A stretch of 64,000 nucleotides of DNA from Sphingobacterium sp. CZ-UAM (GTDB lineage Bacteria; Bacteroidota; Bacteroidia; Sphingobacteriales; Sphingobacteriaceae), in NCBI RefSeq assembly GCF_002000245.1, contig NZ_MTCM01000001.1:1-64000 (forward strand), in the 5' to 3' direction. The position numbers and the translations under genes are program-made. The first letter of the stretch is position 1, and the number at the start of each line of letters is the position of its first letter. Below, piece after piece: positions 1 to 8,254 of this stretch. The notes beneath the pieces were generated by a model, which searched no databases, was not told where the DNA came from, and saw nothing but the letters and a program-made list of their open reading frames with translations.

Positions 1-70
1 CCGAACAGAGCAGTCAAGCCCGCCAGAGCCGATGGTATTGCCGTAACAGGTGGGAGAGTAGGTCGGTGCC
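1..70 (+). rRNA. rrf: 5S ribosomal RNA, 3' part
   Basis: The first 70 bases match the 3' two thirds of a bacterial 5S rRNA: the 'ccgaacagag' loop segment, 'aagcccgccag', and the closing 'gggagagtaggtcggtgcc'. The 5' end lies outside the window. A strong hairpin terminator follows directly, as expected for the last gene of an rRNA operon. The exact 3' end may differ by a few bases. Confidence 0.9.
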
Positions 71-82
71 TTTTTTTACACG

Positions 83-118
83 GAAGCCCTTGCTGGAAAC
101 AGTCAAGGGCTTCTTTCG
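83..118 (+). terminator. Terminator of the rRNA operon
   Basis: GAAGCCCTTG (83-92) pairs with CAAGGGCTTC (104-113), with an inner CTG/CAG extension around a GAAA tetraloop. A T-rich tail follows. It sits 12 bases after the 5S end. Confidence 0.85.
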
Positions 119-144
119 TTTGTATACTTTTGCCGGAAACCGGC

Positions 145-485
145 GGTAACAGTAGCCGTAAAACCAACAACAAGAACCGTAGCGGCAAGGACACCAGCAG
201 TCGCATCAGCAACAGCATTCCCTCCGGAGTTTTCTCTTCTCCTCTTTTCTGCAGCCGGCCAGCCGGGCTGGATAGGGAGTTCCGTACAGTCCCTTTATTC
301 CTGCAATAGGATTATTGGACAATCGTTTAGGAGCAAGGGTAACAGCAGTCGTAAAACCAACAAAACCGTAGCGGCAATAGCTGTAGCAGCAAGAGTGATA
401 GCAGCAAGGGTAACAGCAGTCCCACCGGAGTTTTCTCTTCTCCTGCTTTTCTGCAGACGGCCAGCCGGGCTGGATGGGTAGTTCC
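145..485. repeat. Diverged direct duplication of about 140 bp
   Basis: Two copies, about 145-283 and 339-485, share the same order of blocks: a 'gtaacag...gtaaaaccaac' start, 'ccgtagcggcaa', an imperfect CAGCAR-rich stretch, 'ccggagttttctcttctcct', and 'ggccagccgggctgga'. The copies differ by several substitutions and small indels. On the minus strand both keep an open frame with the same short peptide RRRENSGG followed by an Ala/Val/Leu-rich stretch. One such frame (606 to 295, 103 codons) has an ATG, but I do not accept it as a gene without homologs. No inverted ends or transposase are visible. Confidence 0.7.
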
Positions 486-622
486 TACTGCCAATACTAT
501 GACTGAGAAGTGCTGCGATATATTCCAAGTTTAGAAACTCCTCTAAATCGTTCCCAGAGGAGAAGTCCCATTTACCTATCACATACTTCCTAAACCCACA
601 AAGCACACTTTTCTCCTAGATG

Positions 623-642
623 AAAGTGACAGCCATCACTTT
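623..642. promoter_or_regulatory. Perfect dyad AAAGTGA-N6-TCACTTT
   Basis: A perfect 7-bp inverted repeat with a 6-bp spacer, 203 bp before ccoNO. The GTGA-N6-TCAC core has the geometry of Crp/Fnr-family operators (compare E. coli CRP TGTGA-N6-TCACA). A second copy of the core lies at 753-772. Binding by a Crp/Fnr protein is inferred. Confidence 0.5.
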
Positions 643-752
643 TATTGTCAAAATAAATTGCAATAATTGTTTTTGCTTCTCCTTTTTTTGCTTTAAAGTG
701 CTTAAAATCAGCTGGTAGGAAGAAGATATCTGTTCATTTGACCTATAGAAGC

Positions 753-772
753 AAGGTGACGTAGATCACTTC
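753..772. promoter_or_regulatory. Second GTGA-N6-TCAC dyad before the cco operon
   Basis: AGGTGA-N6-TCACTT is an imperfect dyad with the same GTGA-N6-TCAC core as the site at 623-642, 130 bp away centre to centre. It lies about 42 bp upstream of the putative -7 box of ccoNO, a position typical of an activator site. Confidence 0.5.
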
Positions 773-813
773 TGCACGCATTGTCTATCATTAGATTGTC
801 ATAAAATGCTGCT

Positions 814-833
814 TACTTTTGATTCAGAATCAA
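814..833 (+). promoter_or_regulatory. ccoNO promoter -7 box with overlapping FNR-like dyad
   Basis: TACTTTTG at 814-821 matches the Bacteroidota -7 consensus TAnnTTTG, 23 bases before the ATG. A TTG at 796-798 is rather close for a -33 box (15 bp), so activator help would fit. Overlapping it, TTGATT (819-824) and AATCAA (828-833) form a perfect dyad. The half-sites resemble FNR boxes (TTGAT-N4-ATCAA), but the spacing is one base longer. Confidence 0.45.
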
Positions 834-844
834 CAATTTAAGTA

Positions 845-2983
845 ATGCAGTTAGAGCAATTTAATTACGACAATAGAATTGTCAGAAATTTCGGAATCGC
901 TACCATTATTTGGGGGATAGTTGGTATGACCATAGGATTGCTTGTGGCAACGCAGCTTGTTTGGCCTCAGATGAACCTCGGATTGCAATACACCACATTC
1001 GGCCGTGTGCGGCCAGTACACACTAATGCGGTGATATTTGCTTTCGTAGGTAATGGTATTTTCATGGGGGTCTATTACTCCTTACAACGTGTACTCAAAG
1101 CGAGAATGTTTAGTGATGCTTTAAGTAAGCTCCATTTTTGGGGTTGGCAGTTAATTATTGTCGCCTCGGCTATCACTCTTCCGCTAGGACTTACTTCAAG
1201 TCACGAGTACGCTGAAATGGAATGGCCAATTGATATCGCAATTACCCTAATCTGGGTGGTGTTTGGGATCAATATGTTTGGTACAATTATCAAAAGGCGT
1301 GAACGTCATATGTACGTGGCAGTTTGGTTCTACATTGCTACATTCGTTACAGTAGCGGTGCTACATATCGTCAACTCCATTCAGCTGCCTGTAGCAGGAT
1401 GGAAAAGCTACTATGTTTATAAAGGTGTGCAAGATGCGCTCGTGCAATGGTGGTATGGCCATAATGCTGTCGCATTTTTCCTAACGACTCCTTATTTGGG
1501 TATGATGTACTACTTCTTGCCGAAAATGGCTAATCGTCCGGTTTATTCCTATAAATTAAGTATCCTGCACTTTTGGTCATTGATCTTTATCTATATCTGG
1601 GCCGGCCCTCACCATTTGTTATATACGGCATTACCAAGCTGGGTTCAGTCCCTGGGTGTAGTATTTTCGATTATGCTGATTGCGCCTAGTTGGGGCGGTA
1701 TGATAAACGGGCTGTTGACACTGCGCGGTGCTTGGGATAAAGTACGGACCGAACCTATGTTGAAATTTATGGTCGTCGCACTGACTTGTTATGGTATGGC
1801 AACGTTTGAAGGTCCAATGCTGTCTTTAAAGCAGGTAAATGCAATTGCTCACTTTACCGATTGGATCGTTGCGCACGTACACGTGGGTGCATTGGGCTGG
1901 AATGGTTTTATGACATTCGGTATCCTCTACTGGCTGATACCACGAATTTATAAAACAGAACTTTATTCGAAGAAATTAGCCTCAACACACTTTTGGATCG
2001 GTACACTTGGAATTTTGTTTTATGCTATTCCGATGTATTGGGCAGCAGTCGTACAAGGGCTGATGTGGAAAGAGTTTACACCGGAAGGCGTTTTGAAATA
2101 TCCAAACTTCTTAGCAACTACATTGGAAATTCTACCAATGCATATGATGAGAGCTTTAGGTGGTGCACTTTATTTATCAGGTGTCTTCCTGATGACCTTC
2201 AACCTGATTAAGACGATGAAGCAAGGAAGGCTGATGGCTAATGAGCCAGCGGAGGCGCCAGCTTTACTACCTGTTCAGGTCAATGAACAGTCCCAGCACC
2301 GACGTCTGGAACGTAAACCGATCTTATTTATGGTATTGGCACTTATCGCAATCCTGATCGGTGGTATGGTTGAGATGGTTCCTACATTCACCATTTCCAA
2401 AAACGTGCCGACAATCGCAAGTGTACAGCCTTATACAGCATTGGAGCTGCAGGGACGCGACCTTTATGTCAGAGAGGGCTGTGTCAACTGCCATACGCAG
2501 GCAATCCGTCCTTTTAGGTCAGAAACTGCCCGTTACGGCGAATATAGTAAGGCTGGTGAATATGTCTACGATACACCGTTCTTATGGGGCTCCAAACGCA
2601 CCGGACCTGATTTGCACCGAATTGGCTCAAAATATCCCAATAAATGGCATTTTGATCACCTTTTGGATCCAACCATCACTTCCCCGGGAAGTATTATGCC
2701 TTCATATCCTTGGCTAATAGACCAGCAATTGGACAACGCTATTTTGAAAGATAAAATGGAGGCTCTCCGCAAATTGGGAATTCCTTATACGGACGCTGCG
2801 ATAGCAAATGCGGAACAGGATCTGCACAAACAGGCACAGAAAATTGCCGACGATCTGAAACAGAATCAAGTCAATGTATTAGCCGACCGTGAGATTATAG
2901 CCGTAATTGCTTATTTACAACGATTGGGAACGGATATAAAAGCAGCTCCGAAAGTGGCTCAGGAAGTTAACGCAAATCAATAA
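845..2983 (+). CDS. ccoNO: cbb3-type cytochrome c oxidase, fused subunits I and II (CcoNO)
   Basis: This is the catalytic core of the high-affinity terminal oxidase in the cytoplasmic membrane, reducing O2 and pumping protons. Residues 1 to about 470 are the 12-helix CcoN part. His59 and His346 fit the low-spin heme b ligands, His206, His256 and His257 the CuB ligands, and His344 the heme b3 ligand. The CcoO part follows, with one anchor near residues 490-510 and one c-type heme site, Cys546-x-x-Cys549-His550. The N/O fusion is normal in Bacteroidota. The gene starts an operon with ccoQ 4 bases downstream. The ccoI and ccoS assembly genes, often upstream in relatives, are absent because an rRNA operon is there. 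At 712 aa it appears intact. Confidence 0.95.
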   Translation: MQLEQFNYDNRIVRNFGIATIIWGIVGMTIGLLVATQLVWPQMNLGLQYTTFGRVRPVHTNAVIFAFVGNGIFMGVYYSLQRVLKARMFSDALSKLHFWGWQLIIVASAITLPLGLTSSHEYAEMEWPIDIAITLIWVVFGINMFGTIIKRRERHMYVAVWFYIATFVTVAVLHIVNSIQLPVAGWKSYYVYKGVQDALVQWWYGHNAVAFFLTTPYLGMMYYFLPKMANRPVYSYKLSILHFWSLIFIYIWAGPHHLLYTALPSWVQSLGVVFSIMLIAPSWGGMINGLLTLRGAWDKVRTEPMLKFMVVALTCYGMATFEGPMLSLKQVNAIAHFTDWIVAHVHVGALGWNGFMTFGILYWLIPRIYKTELYSKKLASTHFWIGTLGILFYAIPMYWAAVVQGLMWKEFTPEGVLKYPNFLATTLEILPMHMMRALGGALYLSGVFLMTFNLIKTMKQGRLMANEPAEAPALLPVQVNEQSQHRRLERKPILFMVLALIAILIGGMVEMVPTFTISKNVPTIASVQPYTALELQGRDLYVREGCVNCHTQAIRPFRSETARYGEYSKAGEYVYDTPFLWGSKRTGPDLHRIGSKYPNKWHFDHLLDPTITSPGSIMPSYPWLIDQQLDNAILKDKMEALRKLGIPYTDAAIANAEQDLHKQAQKIADDLKQNQVNVLADREIIAVIAYLQRLGTDIKAAPKVAQEVNANQ

Positions 2984-2987
2984 TACT

Positions 2988-3182
2988 ATGTTTAAACAGA
3001 TCACAAATTTGAACGGAAGTGAGCTTTACCTTATTGTATCACTTTGGATATTCCTGATTTTCTTTATTTCGGTCACAATCATGTTGTTTCGCATGAAAAA
3101 GGACTATGTGAACTATATGAAGGAACTTCCTTTGGAAGAGGAAACCGAAAAGGAAATGAATCATTCACCTGAAAGTATATAG
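2988..3182 (+). CDS. ccoQ: Small cbb3 oxidase subunit, CcoQ/FixQ-like
   Basis: A 64-aa protein with one membrane helix (about residues 14-34, LYLIVSLWIFLIFFISVTI) followed by a basic patch and an acidic tail. Size, topology and position between ccoNO and ccoP identify it as the CcoQ-type subunit, which stabilises the oxidase complex. Such proteins are too short and variable for a call from sequence alone. It lies 4 bases after ccoNO and 3 bases before ccoP, so the three are surely co-transcribed. Confidence 0.8.
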   Translation: MFKQITNLNGSELYLIVSLWIFLIFFISVTIMLFRMKKDYVNYMKELPLEEETEKEMNHSPESI

Positions 3183-3185
3183 TAT

Positions 3186-4079
3186 ATGAGTTTATTATTA
3201 GATACTGCACCTACCGTGGTAGAAGCTGTTCAGTCTACCTGGGGTTTTGGTACGGATAATTTATACACAGACATCTTAATTATCGTATTGATTGTCGTGA
3301 TGTTGGCCCTTCTGGCCTCGGCATTGATGGTCAACCGCGCGATGAAATCCATCATTAAGATTACGATGCCTGAATTGGTCAAAGAAGAACAGCTCAAAAA
3401 ATTGGCCAATAAGGGATGGTTGAAACGATCCTGGAACAAGATCATGGGAATAAGACCTATTTCGGAGGAAAAGGACATTGTTATCGATCACGAATATGAT
3501 GGTATCCGCGAACTGGACAATCCCATTCCTATCTGGTTTAATTTTTTATTCTACGGAACGATCTTCTTTGGAGTGGTCTACTTATTCATCTATCAGGTTT
3601 CTGGGATCGGTATGAACCAGGACCAGGAGTATGCACATGAAATGGTTGTCGCAGAAAAGGAAAGACAAGCGTATCTAGCTGCCTCTGCCAGTAATGTGGA
3701 TGAAAATACGGTTGAATTTGAACCAGACATGGCGGTTGAAGGGAAAGCAATATTCGCTGCAAACTGTGTCGCCTGTCATGGTGGGAGTGGGGAAGGTGGT
3801 ATTGGCCCCAATTTGACGGATAAATTTTGGTTGCATGGCGGTGAGATTAAAGACCTCTTCAAAACTATTAAGTATGGTGTGCCGGATAAGGGAATGGTGC
3901 CTTGGGAGCAAACCTTGAGTCCAGCGCAAATCGCACAGGTGGCGAGTTACATCGTTACCCTGAGAGATACACATCCTGCCAATCCAAAGGAACCACAAGG
4001 AGAAGAAGTGACTTATGGGAATGCTGAGGATGCCGCAAAGCCAAATGATGGCACAGGGACAGAAAAAAAGGCCGAATAG
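3186..4079 (+). CDS. ccoP: cbb3 oxidase subunit III, c-type cytochrome (CcoP)
   Basis: 297 aa. It has two membrane segments (about residues 28-52 and 115-137) joined by a cytoplasmic linker, then a periplasmic cytochrome c domain with a single heme site, Cys194-x-x-Cys197-His198. A Met in 'GMVPW' may be the axial ligand. Proteobacterial CcoP carries two hemes; the single-heme form is common in Bacteroidota. The protein passes electrons to the CcoO heme. The acidic, lysine-rich C-terminus after about residue 270 looks disordered. Confidence 0.93.
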   Translation: MSLLLDTAPTVVEAVQSTWGFGTDNLYTDILIIVLIVVMLALLASALMVNRAMKSIIKITMPELVKEEQLKKLANKGWLKRSWNKIMGIRPISEEKDIVIDHEYDGIRELDNPIPIWFNFLFYGTIFFGVVYLFIYQVSGIGMNQDQEYAHEMVVAEKERQAYLAASASNVDENTVEFEPDMAVEGKAIFAANCVACHGGSGEGGIGPNLTDKFWLHGGEIKDLFKTIKYGVPDKGMVPWEQTLSPAQIAQVASYIVTLRDTHPANPKEPQGEEVTYGNAEDAAKPNDGTGTEKKAE

Positions 4080-4094
4080 TAAATCAAGATAGCA

Positions 4095-5483
4095 ATGAGT
4101 ACAGTAGCAGTTAATAATGCCAATAATGGCGGGTCTAAGTCAAAAAAGAGACAGTGGATCTATGCCAAAAAACCGCAGGGAGCACTTTATAAAAAGAGAC
4201 AATGGGTTGGTTATACACTGCTACTGTTCTTATTTGTGGCTCCTTTTCTTAAGGTAAATGGCGAGCCGTTCTTGATGTTCAATATTATCGAACGGAAATT
4301 TTCGATTTTAGGAAACCTTTTTTACCCACAGGACCTTTATATTTTCGTCTTTGGGATGTTGATCGTCATGGTATGCGTGGTCCTATTTACCGTGGTATTT
4401 GGACGTGTTTGGTGTGGATGGACATGTCCACAGACGATTTTTCTCGAGCTGATTTTCAGAAGGATTGAATATTGGATTGAAGGGGATTGGCAGCAACAGA
4501 AAAAAAGTGATGAAGGCCCCAACACGGATCAGAAACAGATGAAGAAGCTATTGAAGCATAGCATATTTCTGATTATTTCGTTTTTTATATCGAACATCTT
4601 TTTGGCTTATATCATCGGTTCAGATGCATTGATTAAAATAATTACCGATCCATTGGATCAGCATATTGCCGGCCTAATTTCCATTATCTTATTCACCCTG
4701 GTATTTTATGCTGTATTTGCCTATATCAGAGAAATTGTATGCATTGCAATTTGTCCCTATGGAAGATTGCAAGGCGTCTTGCTGGATGATCAAAGTATTA
4801 CAGTAGCTTACGATCATAGACGGGGTGAACCCAGAGGAAAGCAGCAAAAAGGTGCTTCCACTAAACAGGGGGACTGTGTGGATTGTAAACTCTGTGTGCA
4901 CGTTTGTCCAACCGGAATTGATATCCGCAAAGGCCTACAATTGGAATGTGTGAGCTGCACCGCATGTATTGATGCTTGTGATGCTGTCATGGAAAAAATC
5001 GGAAAGCCAAAAAAACTGATCGGTTTTTACCCCATGGGGGAGATTGAAGGTACAGTCAAGAAGAAAAGCAACGTGCGGGCGGTGGCATATTCCATTGTTT
5101 TGGTGCTGCTGATGTCGGTATTTGGTTTTTTGTTGTTCAATCGCTCTCAAGTTGATGGACGATTGTTAAGGGCAAAAGGAAGTACCTACCAGCTTCGCGA
5201 GGATAAGACAATCAGTAATCTTTACGCCCTGGAGTTAATTAACAAATCGGGTAAAGAAATGCCTTTTCGACTGGTATGTGAGGATCCGAGACTCAAAATC
5301 CAACTGGTCAACCCCATCAAAAAACTCAGTAAAGACGGGCATGCTACCTTAAGTTTCTTTTTGATTATCGCGAATAAGGACGTCGAAACATATAAAAGTA
5401 ATATCAAATTATCCATCTATTCGGGAGATAAAAAAGTGGAGAGTCTAAAAACTACTTTCATCGCTCCTCCTGGAATGAATTAA
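4095..5483 (+). CDS. ccoG: cbb3 oxidase accessory iron-sulfur protein (CcoG/FixG)
   Basis: 462 aa membrane protein of the CcoG/FixG/RdxA family, implicated in reducing copper during cbb3 oxidase assembly. Membrane helices flank the CGWTCPQ motif near residue 110. A double 4Fe-4S ferredoxin cluster begins at Cys261 (CVDCKLCVHVCPTG, then CVSCTACIDACD). A last helix near residue 335 is followed by an Ig-like C-terminal domain (IG_FixG type). It begins 15 bases after ccoP and is followed 10 bases later by ccoH. Confidence 0.93.
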   Translation: MSTVAVNNANNGGSKSKKRQWIYAKKPQGALYKKRQWVGYTLLLFLFVAPFLKVNGEPFLMFNIIERKFSILGNLFYPQDLYIFVFGMLIVMVCVVLFTVVFGRVWCGWTCPQTIFLELIFRRIEYWIEGDWQQQKKSDEGPNTDQKQMKKLLKHSIFLIISFFISNIFLAYIIGSDALIKIITDPLDQHIAGLISIILFTLVFYAVFAYIREIVCIAICPYGRLQGVLLDDQSITVAYDHRRGEPRGKQQKGASTKQGDCVDCKLCVHVCPTGIDIRKGLQLECVSCTACIDACDAVMEKIGKPKKLIGFYPMGEIEGTVKKKSNVRAVAYSIVLVLLMSVFGFLLFNRSQVDGRLLRAKGSTYQLREDKTISNLYALELINKSGKEMPFRLVCEDPRLKIQLVNPIKKLSKDGHATLSFFLIIANKDVETYKSNIKLSIYSGDKKVESLKTTFIAPPGMN

Positions 5484-5493
5484 AAATAAAACA

Positions 5494-5916
5494 ATGAATT
5501 GGGGTACAAAAATTTTTTTGAGCTTGGCGGTATTTATGTTGTGCATCGTTGCTGCCGGATTTTACATGGTTACCCATGATACAGACAGCTTAGAAGAGGA
5601 TGATTATTACGAGCAGGGGCTGAATTACGACAAAGCTTATGAGAAGAAGCAAAATGTGCTGAATATGAAAGAATCGCCAACTGTGGAAATCAGAAAAGAT
5701 ACACTCTACATACATTTTGTCTCCAAAATAAACAAAGGGAAACTATTGTTCCGTAAGCCTTCGGATAATAAGCTGGATAGGGAGTTGCCATTTCAGACAA
5801 CGGCTAATCTGTTTGTATTGCCTATCTCTACATTCGACAAGGGAATGTGGAATTTGTACGTGGACTGGAAAAGCGAAGGCAGGGATTTTTTATTTGAGGA
5901 ACATATTTTATTTTAA
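5494..5916 (+). CDS. ccoH: FixH/CcoH family oxidase assembly protein
   Basis: 140 aa with an N-terminal membrane helix (residues 7-27) and a small extracytoplasmic domain. The pattern around YDKAYEKKQN is typical of FixH, which helps assemble the cbb3 oxidase. Position directly after ccoG, as in other cco clusters, supports the call. The similarity is weak by eye, so the assignment relies partly on context. Confidence 0.82.
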   Translation: MNWGTKIFLSLAVFMLCIVAAGFYMVTHDTDSLEEDDYYEQGLNYDKAYEKKQNVLNMKESPTVEIRKDTLYIHFVSKINKGKLLFRKPSDNKLDRELPFQTTANLFVLPISTFDKGMWNLYVDWKSEGRDFLFEEHILF

Positions 5917-5925
5917 ACCGGGAGC

Positions 5926-6615
5926 ATGAGCTATACCTATTTTGCATTCTTTATGGGGCTATTTGGAAGTATCCACTGTGCGGTCATGTGCGGTCCTCTA
6001 ATTTTTGCGATTGAGGGCAGGCAAGGCCTGAGTTGGTCTAATTTTTTAAATAAGGTATTGTATCAATTAGGCCGGGTTTTGACTTATGGTGGTCTGGGAT
6101 TTCTTTTGGGAACCATTGGTACATTTGCACAAATTCAAGGATGGCAACGTGCATTAAGCTGGATCACAGGAATAATATTGGTGCTGATTGCAGTGTTCCA
6201 GCTTGTAGGGAAAAACAACCGTACCATTGCCCATTTACAAACCCGTTCGGTGCAGCCGGTTGTCAAGTTATTGTCCCAATGGCTGTACAGACCCGGAGGA
6301 AGTTTTGTCGCGGGCATATTGAACGGCTTGTTACCCTGTGGTATGGTGTATATGGCTTTAATGTCAGCAATGAATGCGGATAGTTCGCAACAGAGTTTCC
6401 TATTCATGCTCTGCTTTGGATTGGGGACAATACCACTTTTATTTCTGTTTTCCTTTTTGGGGAACTTCTCCAGATCTTTCAAAATTGGCTTTTCGAAATG
6501 GATGCCTTTTCTATATTTTCTGCTTGGAATTTGGTTTATACTTCGTGGGGCGAACTTAAATATCCCTTATTTAAGCCCGCTGATTCATATTGAAGGTGCG
6601 ATAAACTGTGCTTGA
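5926..6615 (+). CDS. Sulfite exporter TauE/SafE (DsbD-like) membrane protein of the cco operon
   Basis: 229 aa with six predicted membrane helices. The first carries HCAVMCGPL, the Cys-x3-Cys-Gly-Pro signature of the SafE/DsbD transmembrane family; a second Cys-Gly pair (LLPCGMVYM) sits near residue 137. Bacteroidota often place this gene at the end of cco operons, which suggests a role in copper or thiol handling during oxidase assembly rather than sulfite export. It lies 9 bases after ccoH. Substrate unknown. Confidence 0.8.
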   Translation: MSYTYFAFFMGLFGSIHCAVMCGPLIFAIEGRQGLSWSNFLNKVLYQLGRVLTYGGLGFLLGTIGTFAQIQGWQRALSWITGIILVLIAVFQLVGKNNRTIAHLQTRSVQPVVKLLSQWLYRPGGSFVAGILNGLLPCGMVYMALMSAMNADSSQQSFLFMLCFGLGTIPLLFLFSFLGNFSRSFKIGFSKWMPFLYFLLGIWFILRGANLNIPYLSPLIHIEGAINCA

Positions 6616-6672
6616 AAGTAAACAATTTGTCAGGGCTAAGTATTATATTTGATATTAAACTTAGCACATCAT

Positions 6673-8136
6673 ATGGAGGTACTTCATCATATTTTACAAA
6701 TTGCTTTACAATATTACTGGATTCCCTTACTCATCTTATATATCGGTGTCATCGGCACCATCTTGATTGAAAACCGTAACCCTGCCAAAACGATTGCTTG
6801 GATTATGGTGATTGTTTTTCTACCTGTAATCGGTCTGCTCAGCTACTATTTCTTTGGCCAAAAATTTAAGAAAGTTAAAAGAATGAAGCGAATGTACCGC
6901 GAGCAATCAAAAAAATTACTCGATGCCTGGCGAAAAGAATCGGAGATTATGGAGGAACATATTGATACCCTGAATGAACGTATAGGGAGTTTGGCCATGG
7001 TCTATCGATACCTTAAAAATCAGAAAATATCCACATTCTCGCTGAATAATGATGTCACTCTGTTTATTAATGGTGAAGAAAAGTTTCCGGTATTGATTCA
7101 AAAATTGAAGGAGGCAAAACATTCGATTCATATGGAGTATTATATCTGGGAAATGGATGAGATCGGACGTGAAATATTGGATATTTTGGAAGAGCGGGCA
7201 AAAGCTGGAGTGAAGGTACGTCTGATTTTAGATAGTTTTGGCGCACCGGATGTGATTAAATATTTACATAGACATAAGCCCGATTTTCTGTTTGAAGCGT
7301 TTTTGCCAGTTACCTTTACTTCATTGGCTAACAGCAACTACCGAAATCACCGTAAAATTGTAGTGATTGACGGAAAAGTTGGTTTTGTAGGTGGGATCAA
7401 TATCTCGGATCGTTATATCAACAATGGGAAAAACGATATTTACTGGCGCGATACAGCGATGATGATCATTGGAGCTGCCGTTAATACCTTACAAATTCAG
7501 TTTTGGAACAGCTGGAACCAGACGGATGGGGAATCTTTTGAGTTGGGGAAAGGTTATTTAAATCGATTTCCTGTGACCGATGAAGACGAAAGTGGGGTTG
7601 GTTTTACAGCGAGTGACCCGGGTTCTCCTGCTCCTTTTAATATGGAGGCAATTATAGCCGGTATCAACGAGGCAAAGGAGTATGTTCAATTGTGTACGCC
7701 CTATTTTATTCCGAGTGATCAACTGACGACAGCGCTGATGCTGGCGGTTTCTTCGGGGGTGCGCGTTGATCTGATGTTACCCGCACAATCTGATTCCTTT
7801 TTTGTACAACATGCTTCGTTTTCTTTTATTAAACCATTACTTGAAAGAGGGGTGAATGTATATCTTTATACGAAAGGATTTCTCCATGCCAAAACGATCT
7901 GTATCGACAGTAAACTAGCCTATATCGGCACAACTAACCTGGATATCAGAAGTTTTTATATCAATTTTGAGATATCGGGAATAGTCTCCGATAAAGCGCT
8001 TTGTGAACGCATGAACAATCAATTTCTTGCAGATATTGAAGCTTCAGATTTAATTACAATGCGTAAATGGATGCAGCGAAGTCGATGGAAGCGGGGAGTG
8101 GATTCTATTTGTCGTTTGCTTGCACCTTTATTATAA
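6673..8136 (+). CDS. cls: Cardiolipin synthase (phospholipase D family)
   Basis: Joins two phosphatidylglycerol molecules, or a related pair, into cardiolipin at the cytoplasmic membrane. Two N-terminal helices form the PLDc_N region (about residues 10-65). Two HKD catalytic motifs follow: His226 in HRKIVVIDGK and His405 in HAKTICIDSK. Length 487 aa fits the family. I chose ATG 6673; an in-frame TTG at 6649 would add eight residues with no support. The gene starts 57 bases after the cco operon and may be read from it, since I see no terminator between them. Confidence 0.93.
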   Translation: MEVLHHILQIALQYYWIPLLILYIGVIGTILIENRNPAKTIAWIMVIVFLPVIGLLSYYFFGQKFKKVKRMKRMYREQSKKLLDAWRKESEIMEEHIDTLNERIGSLAMVYRYLKNQKISTFSLNNDVTLFINGEEKFPVLIQKLKEAKHSIHMEYYIWEMDEIGREILDILEERAKAGVKVRLILDSFGAPDVIKYLHRHKPDFLFEAFLPVTFTSLANSNYRNHRKIVVIDGKVGFVGGINISDRYINNGKNDIYWRDTAMMIIGAAVNTLQIQFWNSWNQTDGESFELGKGYLNRFPVTDEDESGVGFTASDPGSPAPFNMEAIIAGINEAKEYVQLCTPYFIPSDQLTTALMLAVSSGVRVDLMLPAQSDSFFVQHASFSFIKPLLERGVNVYLYTKGFLHAKTICIDSKLAYIGTTNLDIRSFYINFEISGIVSDKALCERMNNQFLADIEASDLITMRKWMQRSRWKRGVDSICRLLAPLL

Positions 8137-8194
8137 CTGGCTCCTGAGTGCGGTTACCAATGGTATAATAAATGTTAAAAATGCCGGAGTAGGA

Positions 8195-8224
8195 TTGGTC
8201 TTTGCTTAAAATTGAATATATTTA
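8195..8224 (+). promoter_or_regulatory. Bacteroidota-type promoter for the gene at 8255
   Basis: TTG (8195-8197), 19-bp spacer, TATATTTA (8217-8224; one mismatch to TAnnTTTG). The predicted start near 8231 leaves a leader of about 24 bases. Confidence 0.45.
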
Positions 8225-8254
8225 GCTATTCTTTTTTTAATTCTAAGACTTTCA

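Noticed and set aside
361..420. CAGCAR-rich stretch as a CRISPR or microsatellite
   Set aside because: No regular unit with unique spacers; simple imperfect repetition inside the duplication.
295..606. 103-codon minus-strand ORF over the second repeat copy
   Set aside because: Low-complexity Ala/Leu/Val tail from a repeat, no recognised domain; kept only as part of the repeat finding.
2361..2717. 118-codon plus-strand ORF
   Set aside because: Out-of-frame shadow within the CcoO part of ccoNO.
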